Positions 36,787 through 50,800 of a stretch of DNA of 64,000 bases are shown piece after piece. Position 1 is the first letter of the stretch. Each line of letters starts with the position of its first letter. Location of the stretch: the NCBI GenBank assembly GCA_036583965.1, contig JAZBQD010000030.1, forward strand, positions 107,730,662 to 107,794,661. Reading direction: 5' to 3'. The notes beneath the pieces were generated by a model, which saw only the letters and a list, made by a program, of their open reading frames with translations, had not been told where the DNA came from and did not search any database. The position numbers were made by a program, and so were the translations under genes. The stretch is from Prunella strophiata. Taxonomy: Eukaryota > Chordata > Aves > Passeriformes > Prunellidae.

Positions 36787-37315
36787 ATGGGTCAGGCTGG
36801 AAGGGGACCACAGTGCGCCATCTGGTCCCACCTCCCTGGTCAAGCGGGGCCATCCCAGAGCACATGGCCCAGGATTGTGTCCAGAGCGTTCTGGAATGTC
36901 TCCAGTGAGGGAGGCTCCACGCCCTCTCTGGGCGGTCTGTCCCAGTGCTCGGTCACTGCACAGGGAAGAAATTCTTCCTCGTGTTCAGGTGGAACTTCTG
37001 TTCCTCAGTCTGCCTGTGGCCTCTTGTCCCATCGCCCCCGGAGCAGAGCCTGGTCCATGGCCTGGCCCTCCCTGCAGACACTGACAGACAGGGATGAGGG
37101 CCCCTCTCTGCCCTCTCTTCTCGAGGCTGCACAGCCCCAGCTCCCTCAGCCTGTGCTCACTGAGATGCTCCAGTCCCTCCGTCATCTTTGTCACCCTGCA
37201 CTGGACCCACTCCAGCTCCATGTCTGTCCTGTCCTGAGGAGCCCAGAGCTGGACACAGCACTCCAGGTGATCCCCACCAGGTCTCAGCAGAGGGGCAAGA
37301 TCCCCTCCCTGCCCC
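36787..37315 (-). mobile_element. CR1 LINE fragment upstream of MED14
   Basis: The plus strand reads the reverse complement of a CR1 3' region (GTCAGGCTGGAAGGGGACCA, CTCCAGTGAGGGAGGCTCCA, GAAATTCTTCCTCGTGTTCA). Minus-strand translation gives RVTKMTEGLEHLSEHRLREL and GLCSLEKRGQRGAL, the C-terminal end of ORF2. It is 5' truncated near 37,315 and has frame breaks. Confidence 0.9.
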
Positions 37316-39566
37316 CATATCTGCTGATGTTACTGAAATCCAGGGTGAAGGACAACCAGATTATAGACTTGGTGCCCCAAAAGTGCCTTTGAGGCAGCTC
37401 TTGGGGCTGTCCAGGAGCAGTGGGCTCTGCTGGGCACCAGGCTGGCCAGTCCCTTCCTGATGACCCAGGACATTTGTGAGGGGTGTCCAGATGAGAAGCT
37501 CCAGTGGAACATTGTCCTTTGAGGTCATTGTTAAAGAGAGGAAAGGGAGCCATGAGCAGCAGAGCATCCAGTGGGATTTGGGGATAAACACAAAGCATTG
37601 GGAACATTTTCATATTTCTGTCTTACAGATCAACTGGCACTGCTGAAGGGAGGGAGAGGGGAGGTCTGTAAACAGCTGCAGATTGATGTGTTGTGTACTG
37701 GTTACCAAAGGGGACTGGGTAAGGAAACTATAAATCCTGGGTCTTTTGTGTCATGATTCAGTCAAGTGTTAAATCATAAATTCTTGCCTTATGATTACAA
37801 AGAAATCCTTGGAATAAACACAATAAATACCCAAACTCCTCCAAGTTTAATAAAAAGAACGAGAGGTCCTATTTGTTTTGTATGAAGTGCAGACTTTAAA
37901 AAACCTCTCCTCTTACACATAGCTTTCCAGGAAAGTTAAATATTAAAGGAAACGTTTTTCAGCCTGAGAAGTGTGTAATCAGTTAAATAATAATAACAAT
38001 AGCAATAACCCATCCAGGTAGGAAGGGCAGTATTGCTGCAGCTGTGAGCCACGTGAGGTTTGTGGCTGCTTCAGTCACAATAAGATGAACCTTGGAGCTG
38101 GGGGTGGATGATGATTGTCAGCTGGGAATTTTTTACTCCTAAAATCACTAAAATGTATTTATACCTAACCTTTGTTGTTTTTTTGGTTGGGTTTTTTTTT
38201 GGGGGTTTTGGTTTTTTACGTTTTTTCTTTTTTAAGATTACTTGAATTTTTTTTCAATACAGATGAAAAAAATATTTGTTCTGTTTATATAAATTAATCT
38301 ATAAAGGATCTATAAAGGATAGAATGATAAATCCTCTCTGGATCATATTGTGATATAAGTTATTGGCTTAATGTATTTTAAGTTCTTGTCTGCCTATTTC
38401 AAAGTTTTTTTTTGCAAATGTATGATTTTTTTTTTTTTTCACTCTAGATTCATAAATAAATGCAGTGTACTCATTTTATGGCCAACTAGCTGCACTAATG
38501 AAGAAAATACTGACTCGCATGCACAGGATTCTGATTAGGCTCTTTAAAGAGCTGTAACTTAGAAATACAGGATTTTTAATTGTTTTCCCCCTTCTTCCCA
38601 CCTCTTCTCTTCCAATTTAGTCTGTAATAAAGTTCCCATTGATTTCAGTGGCACAAGCTCAGACTTTGTTAATGAAAAAGCAGGTGGGAAATTCTGATGC
38701 AGTTTAACTTTGCTGCTGTTAGAATTCTTCCTCAGAGAAGCTCTGGTCTTGGTGAAGTTTTCAGTATTTCAACATCAGGGTGGATGTCCTCAGCAGGGTT
38801 TACCTTGCTCCACACCTCTTGGAGAGAAGTTAATCAGTGCTGTGGCACAGATTGTGCTGAGCTCTCCTCTCACATGGCTGCATAGGAGAGAAGCTCTTGA
38901 TACTGTTTTCAAAGAAAGGAGGAGCAGCTCCAGAGAAGTTTCATAAGATCATGGCTTACGGTTTTGTGCCCACAGTAATTGTGCTGTTGGGATACTTGGC
39001 AAGATCAGTTTTACCTGCTGAAGATGAGCGTTAGGAGTTCAAAAACAATTGACTGGCCTACACAATAGTAGTGAAAAAGAAATGTATAAGTTTCCTGCTT
39101 CTTATTGCCTTTCTGAGGTTGGCAGTGCTACCATTCTTTGACACAAGTACTCTGAGGAAGGATAAGCATTGTGCCTAAATTCAAAACGTTCAGCTTGAAG
39201 GAACTGGAAGTAGGTTCCAGAAATCTGTTGGGTTGGGAAAAGCAAAACTACATGAGGGAGAAAGCTGGGCCAGTGGGGTTGCTGGAAATAGTAGCAAGAC
39301 ATCTGGGGTAGAGAGGGCTCCTTGCAAAAGCTACTCTGCTTTCATCTGTGTTTGTTCTCTTCATTCAGCAGGTTCCAACTTCTGCCATTGAAACCTGGTG
39401 ACAAATTTTCTCGTAGCAGTGGGAAGAGAACAGGCCTGGTAAGTCTCACAAGCATTGGCTCTGACCTCAGGCTGTCCTGCAGACAGACAATCCCTCACAC
39501 AGGCACTCAGAGTGGCACTGGGTCCAGCTCAGTGGATTTGATGTGCAGGCTTGGCTGGCCCATACA
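37316..39566. other. Intergenic stretch, no gene recognised
   Basis: No supported exon. It holds a T/G-rich low-complexity run at about 38171-38233 and a T run at 38427-38439. The part before about 37,600 could be more decayed retroelement, but I could not match it. Confidence 0.6.
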
Positions 39567-39755
39567 CACAATCATAGAGTGGCTTGGGTTGGAAGGGACC
39601 TTAAAGATCATCTTGTTCCAATCCCCCACCTTTCAATCACTAGAGCATGTTGCTCAGAGCTCCATCCAGCCTGGTTTTTGAACACTTCCAGGTATGGGGC
39701 ATCCACAGTTTCTCTGGTCACCCTGTGCCAGGCTCTCACACCCTCACAGTAAAGC
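39567..39755 (-). mobile_element. CR1 LINE 3' end, minus orientation
   Basis: It starts with the classic CR1 terminal signature in reverse complement: AATCATAGAGTGGCTTGGGT, GGAAGGGACCTTAAAGATCA and GGGGCATCCACAGTTTCTCT. The 5' limit is blurred beyond about 39,755. Confidence 0.88.
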
Positions 39756-39979
39756 ATCCATCTTGATGAGCAGCTCTGCCTGGCTCATCTTGTCATGGAG
39801 CATGAGACATCATGTCCTATGACATGTCCCTTGTCATGGACAGGGCCTGAGAGCCATAGGGGAGGCAGGGGATTGCCTGGCAGGAGATGTGGTAAGGACA
39901 CAGGGGATGGGGGTGGTGGCCCAGCATTGCAGCCAGTCTCTGGATCAGCCTGGCCAGCTCCTGCTGTGTGCAGTGTGCC

Positions 39980-40415
39980 CCACTGTGTGACATGAGGATG
40001 GAGAAGGGTCTGGAGAGGAAGCTGTATGAGGAGTAGCTTGGTCTGTTCAGCCTGGAGAAGAGGAGACTGAGGGGAGATCTCACTGCAGATACAACTTCCT
40101 CCTGAGGGGAAGAGGAGATGCAGGTACAGATCTCTTTTCTCTCATGACCAGTGACAGAACTCAAGAAAATGGTATGAAGTTGTGTCAGGGGAGGTTAAGG
40201 CTGGGTATTAGGAAAAGGTTCTTCCCCCAGAGTGTGGTGGGGCACTGAACAGCCTCCCCAGGGCAGTGGTCATAGCACCAAACCTGACAGAGCTTGAGAA
40301 GTGTTTGGACAATGCTCTCAGGCACATGGTGTGACTCTGTGCTAAGGCAGGAGTTGGACTTGATGGTCCTGATGGGTCTCTTCCAACTCAGCCTTATCCT
40401 ATGATTCCACAATTC
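39980..40415 (+). mobile_element. CR1 LINE 3' end, plus orientation
   Basis: It contains CTGTTCAGCCTGGAGAAGAG, GGAGGTTAAGGCTGGGTATT, GGCAGTGGTCATAGCACCAA and GAGTTGGACTTGATGGTCCT, ending near TCCTATGATTCC, the normal CR1 3' terminus. It lies tail-outward relative to the minus-strand copy at 39567-39755. Confidence 0.88.
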
Positions 40416-43400
40416 TAGTCACTGCATCCCTCTGTATGTAAAAAGCCCTACTGAGGAGCCCAGAAACCTGACTTCAGGTAGGGATTTGTTGGCTGATCAA
40501 AACCTGTTGCTATTAACTGTGGAGCTGACAGGGTTATAGAGCTAATGGGAAGGACAGCAGGTGACTTTCTGTTTCCAGGCAAGTTAAACATTTACTGATC
40601 TTGGAGCCCTGGGGCAAACGTTCAAAGGGAGGGAGCCCAGACCGTATCATCTATAAAGCAGGCTCTGAGCTGTCCTGTGTTTGTGTGGCTCAGAGTGTGG
40701 GCATTCCATTTCTCTGTCAGGCTGTTAAATCAGAGAAATGTTTAATCACACAGGCACTTCCTGGACTTGACATTTAAGTATTTCTTTTAAATAATAAAAA
40801 ATAATAGCGAGCAAATATAGTGCAAAGATTTCTCGTTAATCATTTAATTCATACAGTGTTGCTACATTTAGCAATGTTATATCCAAATGCCCATATAAAT
40901 TATGAGTAATAAGAGTTTCATATCTTTCATTCTTTTCAGAAGACATGAGAGAATCAGATATAGTGTGGGAGAGCTCCCACATATAGTATCAGTAATTGCA
41001 GTGCTACATATTATAAATTTACAGAGCTTACAATTCAATAAAAATTAAGATGTATGTTTAAATTCTAATGAGATTTCATGTGTCACTATTAGATCAAACA
41101 CATACCAATAGTGAAAAAAGATTAGATTTTTCCATTATAACAATTGCATGAATGTAAGACTTTTTCTGTAACGTTATGCTGAAAGTCCAGTAGAAAAACA
41201 TCAATGACCTTTTAATCACAAATGATTTTATGTCCTGTATCTTTACTAGCTATTATTTTTTTAATGAAAATTACTTTTAAAATTAATTAATTTGTTGATT
41301 ACTTCAAACCACAGATCATTGTTTTGTGATTTGTACAGGGCTTACTGCACCAAAAATAAAGCATTCTTTGCAAAATTATGTGTGTGTGTTAAAGGAATAG
41401 GGTTTGTAGCTGGTTACTACACATGCTCTGCTTTTTTTCTGTTTATTAAAAGGGTCACAAAGGGAACCAGCTAAAAAAAGAAAAAGCCTCCAATTTATAA
41501 GCTTTAAAATTATAATTTGAAGTTTGTTTTTTGATCTGCTTTGTCTGTGGGATTAAGTTTGACAATTATTTTTTTGAATGATAGGAGACCTATAATAACA
41601 GATTGAGAGTTCTCCATCAGTCACTCTGGGTAGTGAGACAGAGAATCTCTTGTGTGGTGCGTAGTAAAGTACACCCCAGTTCTAATTATGTGTTGTGAAC
41701 AACTTAAGAAAAGCAACATTCTCCAAGTCATAAAATAGAATCTTTGATTTTACTTGAATTTACAAAAGTCCCCTTTCTTATTATAAGGCAAAATGGTTTA
41801 TTTTTTTAATACTGAACATAGTTGTATTACTCTGAGCTTCTTGTGGGGCTTCTTTACTAACAATGTTGATATCCAGTGTAAATTTAAAATTGATTTATTT
41901 CTGTCAGACTGGAACTAAAGCCAGCTAAAGGCCTTGCTGTCCTCAAAAGACTATATTTTCATTATTATTGTGATTAAGTTAATTACAACTCAATTTACTA
42001 TTTTAACCATAGAAGATGCATTTTTTTCTGTGCATAAAAAATGCTTTGTTCGCAAGTAATTCTGAAATGGGAGCTAAACAGTGACATCCTTTCTGAACCC
42101 CACATCTTTGGAAAGCTAACAAAGGAGAAAGAGCCCCTGATCTGGCAATCTGGCACAAGGGGGTAAAGTGATGAATGCACTGTTCAGGCATGGACTTGAA
42201 CAATTTGACAATACCTTCCAAACCCTGTGATTTCTCCCTGTCTAACCATCCCTGGGTGTTACTCACTGTTTGAAAAAGATATGTGTGTGCTGAAAAAATA
42301 CAAAGTGAGCCCTTATTTCAACATGAAAGCACTTTGGGGCAAAAAGAATTTATCTGTGCAAACACCTAAAAGAGATGGAGAGAATGTCAGGGAAGTAGAT
42401 GTGATTAGTCATACCCAGTGGGAGAAGGACTGCAGCTGTGAAGTATTCTGTCCTGACCTTAGTAGTAGACAGCTCGATTGTGTTTGACTGCTGCTGGCTA
42501 ATACATTCAGACAGAGCAAACTCTCACGCTCTTCTAAAGACAAAGGTGGGTACCAGAACATGCTTAATTGCAAATTCTTTGTAGATCTCAGCTGTGCTCA
42601 GATGAGGTTTAAATGCTGACCCTCTCTCTTAGAAGTAAGGACATGCAGGATTGTGTCTGAGCTGCCATCCTCTGCTCAGACTTTGGATGTGAAGGAAGTT
42701 TCCAGGCTAAGATGCTATCCAAGAAACTTCCCTCTTGCACAGCTTCTAGATTGGGATATTTTTTTCCCCCAGAAGGGATAAACCAGCATTTTTTGTAGCA
42801 GTTATAATCTTATCTAAGCACTGCCTGTGTCACAAAGCTCCAAGATTCCAGCTTTGACAATGGGGAATGCCAGAACAGGTTTGGCTCCAGGCTGAAGAGC
42901 TGATTACATGTTTAACTGTGACTGCAAACTTGGTTGACTTAGTGAACTCCAGCAACTATTCACTGTCCCTTAAAACTGAAGAGTATGGTAAAAAGGCAAA
43001 TCCCATATCTGTAGCAATGCAGGAATACTGGTCCTTAGTAGATTATAAGGTATTTTGCTAATGGGCAAGAGGTGCAGGTTGCTCTCAGATGCTAGAGGGG
43101 CTTCCATGCAGGCAGCAATTTTGGCCAGTGCCAGTTTTGGAAGATCAGAAATTGTAGGTTGAGGATGGAATCACCTCTGTTCAAGGATTGTAGTTCACCT
43201 GGAAGCACCAACTTCTTACACCTAACCAAATACAGCCTGTTGTGGCAGAGGGACAGGAAATCCTTTGCGTGGGGCCAGGCAGCACCTGGCTGAGAGTTGT
43301 TTAGAGATTTTTGTGGAGCACAGACCACATCCTGAGAACTGCACGTAGCCCACAGTTCATGCTGCTTACAGTTAAGTGTGGAAGATTCCCTGCCCTACTG

Positions 43401-46400
43401 ATTACAGAAGTAATTAATAGCCTGTGACTGGTTGCAGTGCTGTGCAAAATGCTAAAAATTGTTACCTTTCTGCACAGCTGTAGGATGCAGAAAACACAGT
43501 AGAATCTCAGTAAATCCTAGCAATGTTTCATTTGCAGTTGGGGTTCAGTCAGGAGAGCTGTAGCCCCTTCTATCTTTTGTTTGGTTGGTTTATAGGAAAT
43601 GATTTCATCCTGAAAGTGGGCACTTTTTGTGAAAAAGTGCTTTCACCAGAAAGCACAGCACAGCCCAATGGTGCCATAGTGCAAACAAAACAAATTGTGT
43701 GGGGAAATGACTGTGCTTCACCTCAGAATGTCACTTACTGGAACTGATTCCTTCAGGCCTGAGAGCAAGATTGGAAAGAGGAGCAACAACAGAGCAATAT
43801 CTCTCCCTCTAGTGCCTACAGACCAAGACTTCTCAGAGTATGACAGCTCAAAGAAGACTGAGAGAGAAGAAAAAAAATTCTGTCTTTGTGCAATGCATTT
43901 AGGACAAGCAAAGCACATTCACAGCTAATTTTAAGCAGCATTCAGAATGCAACACCTTATTAACTCACTTGTACCTAATCCTTGCATTCTGGTATTTTTA
44001 GAAGGCATCATGCAGTTCAGCAGTAGTTTCAGCCCATGTCTCCTTTGTAATAGATGACACCACTCTATTTCTCATTTTAATAAAGAATTGGCTTTCTGAC
44101 AATAAACCTTGCTCACATAAAACATACTGATTTAACTAAATGAATTTAGAAATTATATTAGATACACATGGACACTCTTCTTTCTTTCTCCCCCCCTCTA
44201 AGGTGGCCTTCTTAATTTGGCTTAAGAGAGCCCTAAGATTAGTCTAGATGGAACTGGTTAAGACCTGCCTCCACCACTTGGCTGTCTCATCCTCTGCAGC
44301 AGGAGAAGAGTTTGGTCTAATTTCCTGTCTGAAGCTGTAGAAGGGTAAAGTCCATAGACTAAGGGTGCTTTTCTTGGCCAGCTTTATAGTGCAAGAACCC
44401 CCACCAGTACTGGACTGCAGCAATTTGAGTGCATGGATTTTGAGGCTTTTGAAGACAGTGCCTCGTCCTTTGATGGCTTATTATTTTTTGGTTGTGTGGG
44501 AACTCAGGGTACAGCTGTATCAAGTGTAAACAGTGCTATTTTGTCTGTGCCTGGTTTTATCCTGATCCAGTATCTCCCAGCCAGGAGGCTTAGGTTAGCT
44601 CTGGGCTGCCTCTAATGAGCTGCAAATGAAAACAAAGTCCTCCAGCCCATGGTTTCTCTCTGTTGTGTGTTATCTAATCAGGGCTCTCTGGAACAGGGCT
44701 TTGGAAACCTGTTCCCTGCACCAGCATATGAACTAGGCTTATCAGTAGTTTGTGTTAAGGCTGCTCTGGAGCAGAGAGAAATATAGAGGTCTTTTTGATG
44801 ATTTTTTTTTTTTTTTCATAAATGTATAATATGTTTCCTTACAAAGACAGACATAAAAAATCCTCCTTCTCTTTAGCATCTTGTAGAGCCCTACTCAGAG
44901 GTGCAGTGCATAAAATACCAGTACATCAAGAGATGAGAACTGAACATTTTCTGGAATAAAACAAGGAATGAAAACTAAAACCAATTCCTGTTCCTTTGAC
45001 TTGCTAGTAGATAAAAAACCCTAACATTTCTAGGGATGGGTTTGTGTACATGGAAAAGCTGCTGAAAATCAGTGACATATGTACTTAAAAGCTGATTATT
45101 CTGCACCTTTCCCTGGGTAGATCCTTTAATACTGTACAAACAGTGTCCTTCTGCAGTGGAGGTTAATCTGTTTCTAAAAGGTAAAAAGAGACCACATAGT
45201 TCTGTAGTGCAAATGTCTGCTGCCAGGATAGCTGGTCAAAGCCTTTTCTCCATGCAAAGAAGGTCTACCTTAATTGCAGTTAATCCAGTCAGAAAAGAGC
45301 AACAAATCTCTATGCACAAGACATATTTATCAGTCTAAAATGTGACAGGAAAACAATGAAGACTTCCCCAGAGATTGCTGAGTCTGAGCTCTTATCTGGA
45401 TCTGTCCCTTCATTTCACCCCAAAGTTTCTCTGTTAAGAGGTTCCCAACTTAGGTTTGTATCATATCACTTCGACATTGCAGAAGGAAATTGTGTCCAGG
45501 GCTTCACTGTGCTGGCAAATTGTATCCCCACATCTTGGAGAGGAGTGAGAAGGGACAAGTGAAGGACAGGGCAGGTGTTTATCAGCTCTGGGTATTTTAC
45601 CTGGGAGGACTGGGACTCTTGCCATGCTCTGAGCTGCATCCAGCCTGGGTGCCCAAAGGGGCAGATGTGACAGGAGCCCCTGTGCACACACAGCACTGGA
45701 GGTGTCCATCTGTGCTCACAGCACAGAGCAGCAGGCAGGGATCAACCTGGCCAGGGCATTAATCTCTCCTGTGATAAGAGCCATAAATCACAGTATTCAG
45801 AACATGCAGGAGAAGTGGCAAAGAGCACTGAAGATGGGGGATGTCATCCTCCCTGCCCACCCTGAAGTAGAAGACTGTCTTGTAGCCCACAACAATTTCA
45901 CCCATTAGCCTGTTTAGTCCTTCCTGTCAGAGCACTGTTTCATTTTCAAACACAAAACCTTTCAAACTGTCTTGAAATAATAATTAATTTAATTTCCCTA
46001 AGCAGAGCAACCTGCAAATGGTATTTCTCCCGTCTGCCTCCAGTATCTCAGTATACCAGAAGGCTTTCCCTACTCTCCTAATTTTTTAAGGACTCACCTG
46101 AGCCCTTTGTCTCAATGACTGATAATCTTCTACAACCTAAAAATAACTGTTCTTAAAATGGGTTCATCTCTGAACAGATGTGGTTTCCTTTGTGTGGGTG
46201 ATGTTGCAACAGGAAACCAACTTGCTGCAGAACCAGAGTCACTATTTACATTAGCCTGGACCAAGGGTAGAAACCTGCCACAAATTTTAACTCAGAAAAA
46301 ACAATGTTAGTCATAGAAAAAAGAGAGAAAGTTAGAGAAATGAAGGAACTCTAGGAAGCCAGACTAGTTTAAAATTGAGGCAGGAGAAATGCAATCCATA

Positions 46401-47844
46401 ACTTGTCATGACTGATGGGGATGAAACCAAACTAGGATACTGGCTGGACCCTGGAGGACACTGATTCAAGGAGTCTTACAAAAAGACTCCTTAAAAAAAG
46501 ACTTACAGACTGTTGCCAGGGCAGGCACCCACCACTTTAATCCAGTCTGTAGCTCAGACTGGATTTGTCTGCATGCATTCTGAATGTAGAAAGTGATAAT
46601 GAAGATAGGAAATGAAAATATTTCTCCTTAACCCATGAAGAGAGGCTGAGAGCCTTGTTGAAATAAAATATCTTCTGCAGATTTTGCAATCAGAATAGAG
46701 ATTACACTTTCAGGGCCTTGAAGGTCTCCACGTGGTATTTAACCCTTGGAGGTACATTCTGCTTGTGCTTTCCTCACAGCCTGAGCAGGAAAGTCTGGGG
46801 CAGAGCACATAAATTCTTACACCATGGGAGAAGCAGAAGTGACAAAAGCATTTCCAGAACATTGCTAGGAGAATGCTGAGATGCCACATGTGCATTCAAA
46901 AATTACTTTTCTAAAAACAGAGGGGACACCTGCAATTGCTGTAATTGCTGGTTTGGTGCTCTTGTCCACAGATCAAAAGAAAAGGAGCTCTCCTCCTGTT
47001 AAATAAGGATTACTAATCCAAAGTAAAGGACATAGGGGGAAGTCCTCTTTGTTTTGGAAGAACAATGGGAATTTGTTGTGTTCATTAAGTAAAAAGTCTT
47101 GCTTTGGTATATTTTTTTTCTCTTTGTGTAATCAGTGCTTTACAGATTTATGTAATATGAGATTATTTTCTTTGACCTTCAATAGTATCACAGAACCTTC
47201 AGTTTCACTAAACTTAACAGTGTTGCTGAGCATGACATGTTATGTACCTTATGCTTGGCACAGTGTATAGTGAAGAAAGTGCCCTGTTTTGGTCTGAAGG
47301 TATCAAAAAATGGAGCAGCAAAGGTTTCATTTCACTGTCGCAGTTTGACTTTCACAGTCTGTCAACTGTGCTGCTCTTAGCTGCCCTTATGTGGTTCTCC
47401 ACCAGACTCCATAACAGGGCAGGTCATAGTTGATACCTAATGGTTTTCAGTGCTTCTTGTATTTGTGAAACATCTGAGGGACAGATTTTCTTAGCAGTGT
47501 AGAGATGCTGTGCTTGAAGGGGGTCTCTATAACACTCTCAGGCTATGAATTGTGGTAGAACATGCCAGCTGAGCATAGAAGGGAAAGAAAATGAAATATA
47601 AATTTGTTACTGCAGAGCCAGAACAGCAAGGATAAATTCTGTCTGTTTCCAGGCATCTACTTTATATTCCCACCTAAGGATACCATTAGTGGAGACAAAC
47701 TGAGCTCTTTTGATCACTTTCTACTGTGAAAAGGGTCAATCTTCCTTACTCTTCACACTCCCTCCTACATGATCCTGACTCACCCTTGGGCTGACTTTCA
47801 TATTCATTGAGCTGATGCAGCTCATTAACCCATCAGAAAACTGT

Positions 47845-47846
<2 letters not shown>
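40416..47846. other. Intergenic stretch, no gene recognised
   Basis: About 7.4 kb with only short, unsupported reading frames. The first 1.5 kb is very AT-rich. I see no clear repeats or RNA genes. Unannotated conserved regulatory DNA cannot be excluded by eye. Confidence 0.6.

Positions 47847-47877
<31 letters not shown>
47847..47877. repeat. T31 homopolymer
   Basis: 31 consecutive T, without a recognisable retroelement body on either side. Confidence 0.95.
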
Positions 47878-47881
<4 letters not shown>

Positions 47882-50800
47882 CTCTGGATTTATTTTCTGT
47901 CAGTTCAATGAGCTGAATGGGCTCAGTGAGGGGTCAGGTAAGTGTCAAAAGTAAGGAAGCATGGGTGGGAAACAGGTAGGATTAGGGGAAGGAAGAGGAG
48001 GAAGACAGGAAAAAGCACACGAGGTGAAGGAACAAGATTGCTTCTTTCAGTGACAGAAAGCCTTAAAATCAGCTTACCATGTCTGATTATATCCTTAGGA
48101 AGGTGATTTCCCTGGAGTTCCTGTGGGCTCAGTGTAGAAAAGGGAGTTTCTTTAGAGGTTGGATGAAAAGGAAATAAAGGGAAGTAATCTAATTTAGGCA
48201 CATAGGTTAGGCAATCTAAATAGGCCTGTTCTTTACTGCAAAGACCCCTGTGACCAAAGCTTTAAAACACAATTAATGACTAAATGCTTGGAAAAATGAA
48301 ACAGTTGTCTCTAAATGGAGAAATGCCTTCAGAGAGCTCCAAAAAGCCTCGAGTGCAATCACAAAGACCATGCAAGCCCAGGGAGCAGAGCATGAGCACC
48401 AGGTGGATTGGCTGTGGGAAGTCAGAGTCCAGCAAAGGCTGGTGAAGCTGATTGCACTTGGAATTTTCTCAGGCTCTGCCTGAGGAGAAAGTCAGGAACA
48501 GTTCTCTAGGGTATGTCTTGTTTTCAGCAGAGCAGAGCTCCCCCCTGCCATTCCCTGTGTGCCACCAGCTCTCTCCTTAACTTTGTTTCTGTCTTGCTCT
48601 TTTTTCACTTCTGCCATTATTTGTAAAACTACTACTGAAAATGACCTACATAAATAAATAAATTGAATGAATAAATCATGAGGGAGAGAATGAACAGTGT
48701 GAGTGTGTAGGTGGATGACACAGAGAACCAGGCTGGTGGGAGCAGCAGGAGCTATCAGTTCATTTGCTGTCAGCAGCAGAGCCCCAGGGAGGGTAAGGAC
48801 ATTAAATACCTGATTGTGCAAGGTGCTGAGTGCCTTCATCTTCTGTCATTTTTGGAGATAATCAAAAGCATTTCCAGACCTTGCCAGTAGAGGCTTCCAG
48901 GAAGGATGAAGAAGGCGGAAGACTAAACCTGTGACTTTTGTCCTTTGTTTTTTCAGTTTTCAGATCCCTAAGGATTTTTTCCCCATAATGAATCTTTTGA
49001 TAATTACTTTTCATGGAGCCTTTTAAAACAATCAATGGACCTTCAAGGCCCTGTGCAACTGAGTTTCTGGCCTTCAGATAATGTAAGGCAGGAGAAACTT
49101 CCCTTTTGCAAGAGTAAGTCTGGAAAGGTAATTTCAGAGTTTATATTGGTTGTATCCTCTCAGGTATGACTTTTTCTCCATGGAAGACACTTGCTGAGCC
49201 ACTGGCCCCTTGCCACACCACTGAACCCTGGGACTTTTCTGTATGGGAGGATGAGGTGAACTCTGCAGTTCAGGAAGGATTTTGATGCTCCTTTGAGATT
49301 TGCCACATCTCACCCCAGAGATGAAATGTGCCCATTATGCTTTGCTTTTCAGATTGAGGCATATACAGCTGGAATTTAACTGATTGCAGAAAGGCATATG
49401 TATTATTAAATGGACAAATTCTGACCCCCCCCCAAAAAAGTGGTTTAATTATCAGTGGTGTTTGCAGTAAGTACTCAGTGCTCCTGACCTTGCAGCAGTC
49501 CTCCCTTTTTGTTTCTGAGGAGTTCAAACCTTTGTGTGATATGTCCAGAGGATCAGGTTGTATTATGGTGTGAGGCAGATAGAGCAGCTTTTTAAAGAAT
49601 GCTTGGAAATGTGTGTCCATATCTGTGGGTTTTGTGTATGTACAGTTTCCTCTCACCTTTTTAAAATATGTGGCTCTTTAGCACTCATCACAGGAGTCTA
49701 GGTATCCCTCATAAATGATAAGTTGCTGGATTAGAACTAAAGAAATTGTCTTGAATTTCTCTTCAAGTCAAGTGTGGCTTGAAGAGAATTTTTTTCTACT
49801 TTCTTTCCTGTCCTCTTCTAAAAGTTTACTCTGCCACAAACTTTACAGTTGACCACTGGAGGATGTTGTGGGAGATCCAAATGACACACAGTGCAGCCAG
49901 CCCTTGGGTACATTATGCACTCCCCTAAAGAGCACAAGAAAGGAAAACAGGATTTTTCAGTTTCTTTTTCAGTATTCAGGGTAGCAGCAGAATTGAGAAT
50001 AGGATATAGAGGATGAGGTATTGTGGGTTGCAGGCTGTGCTTTTGAGAAGATGTGATGTTCTAAATCGATTTTCTCTTTAAACTTGGCAATTGTATATGC
50101 AGGAATAGGGAATTACAATAACAAAGTTTGGAATTCATAAATACACTTAGAACTGTGGTCAAGTGCAAATCCCTCAGGTGATGAGGAAGGCACAGTGAGC
50201 CCATCAGTCACAGGCAGAACAGTCTCCACAGAGATTGCTCAGAATCAACCATTTATTCAGCTGTGAGATGCTGTTCACATACAAAGTAGGCCAGGATGTC
50301 ACCTGACTGTGGCTGACAGCCAGTCCACTGACTGAGTCTAGAGCTTATTGCATGTGTGTAAGTCCAAGGTTACCTAAGTTAACTCAAGAAGAAGGAGAAA
50401 ATTAAAAGGAATATTTGGGCAGCTGCACCAGAAACCTCATTATTGTGAATGTGGGAGCCTCCAGAATGACTTGTGAACATGCCTGTCAGGTCAAGCATTA
50501 TTGCCCCCCATTCCTCCAGACAATACTGCTCCCTGTGGGACCTGACAGGCCAACATCACTGGCAAAATGCATGAGCTTACTTTGTGCCAGGGCTGTGCAG
50601 GACATATCCAGCCCTTTCAAGTGGTTTTGAGCCTGTGGCAGCAGGCCATGGCCAGGACTGATGCAGGAGCTGTGCTCCTTGTCACCCTGGGAATGCCACC
50701 ACCTTCCTGGATCCTCCCTTGCCTTGGACATCTTGTGTCCATCCTCACAGCATAAGGTCTTGAAGCAATGGGTGAGGAGGGAGTTGTGGCCTTGGGTGTG

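Noticed and set aside
36787..37392. 201-codon plus-strand frame upstream of MED14
   Set aside because: It is the antisense reading of the CR1 fragment; the recognisable CR1 protein segment is on the minus strand.
45461..45762. Cluster of overlapping frames on both strands
   Set aside because: No homology, no consistent splice sites and different frames of similar length on both strands; treated as chance frames in slightly GC-richer DNA.
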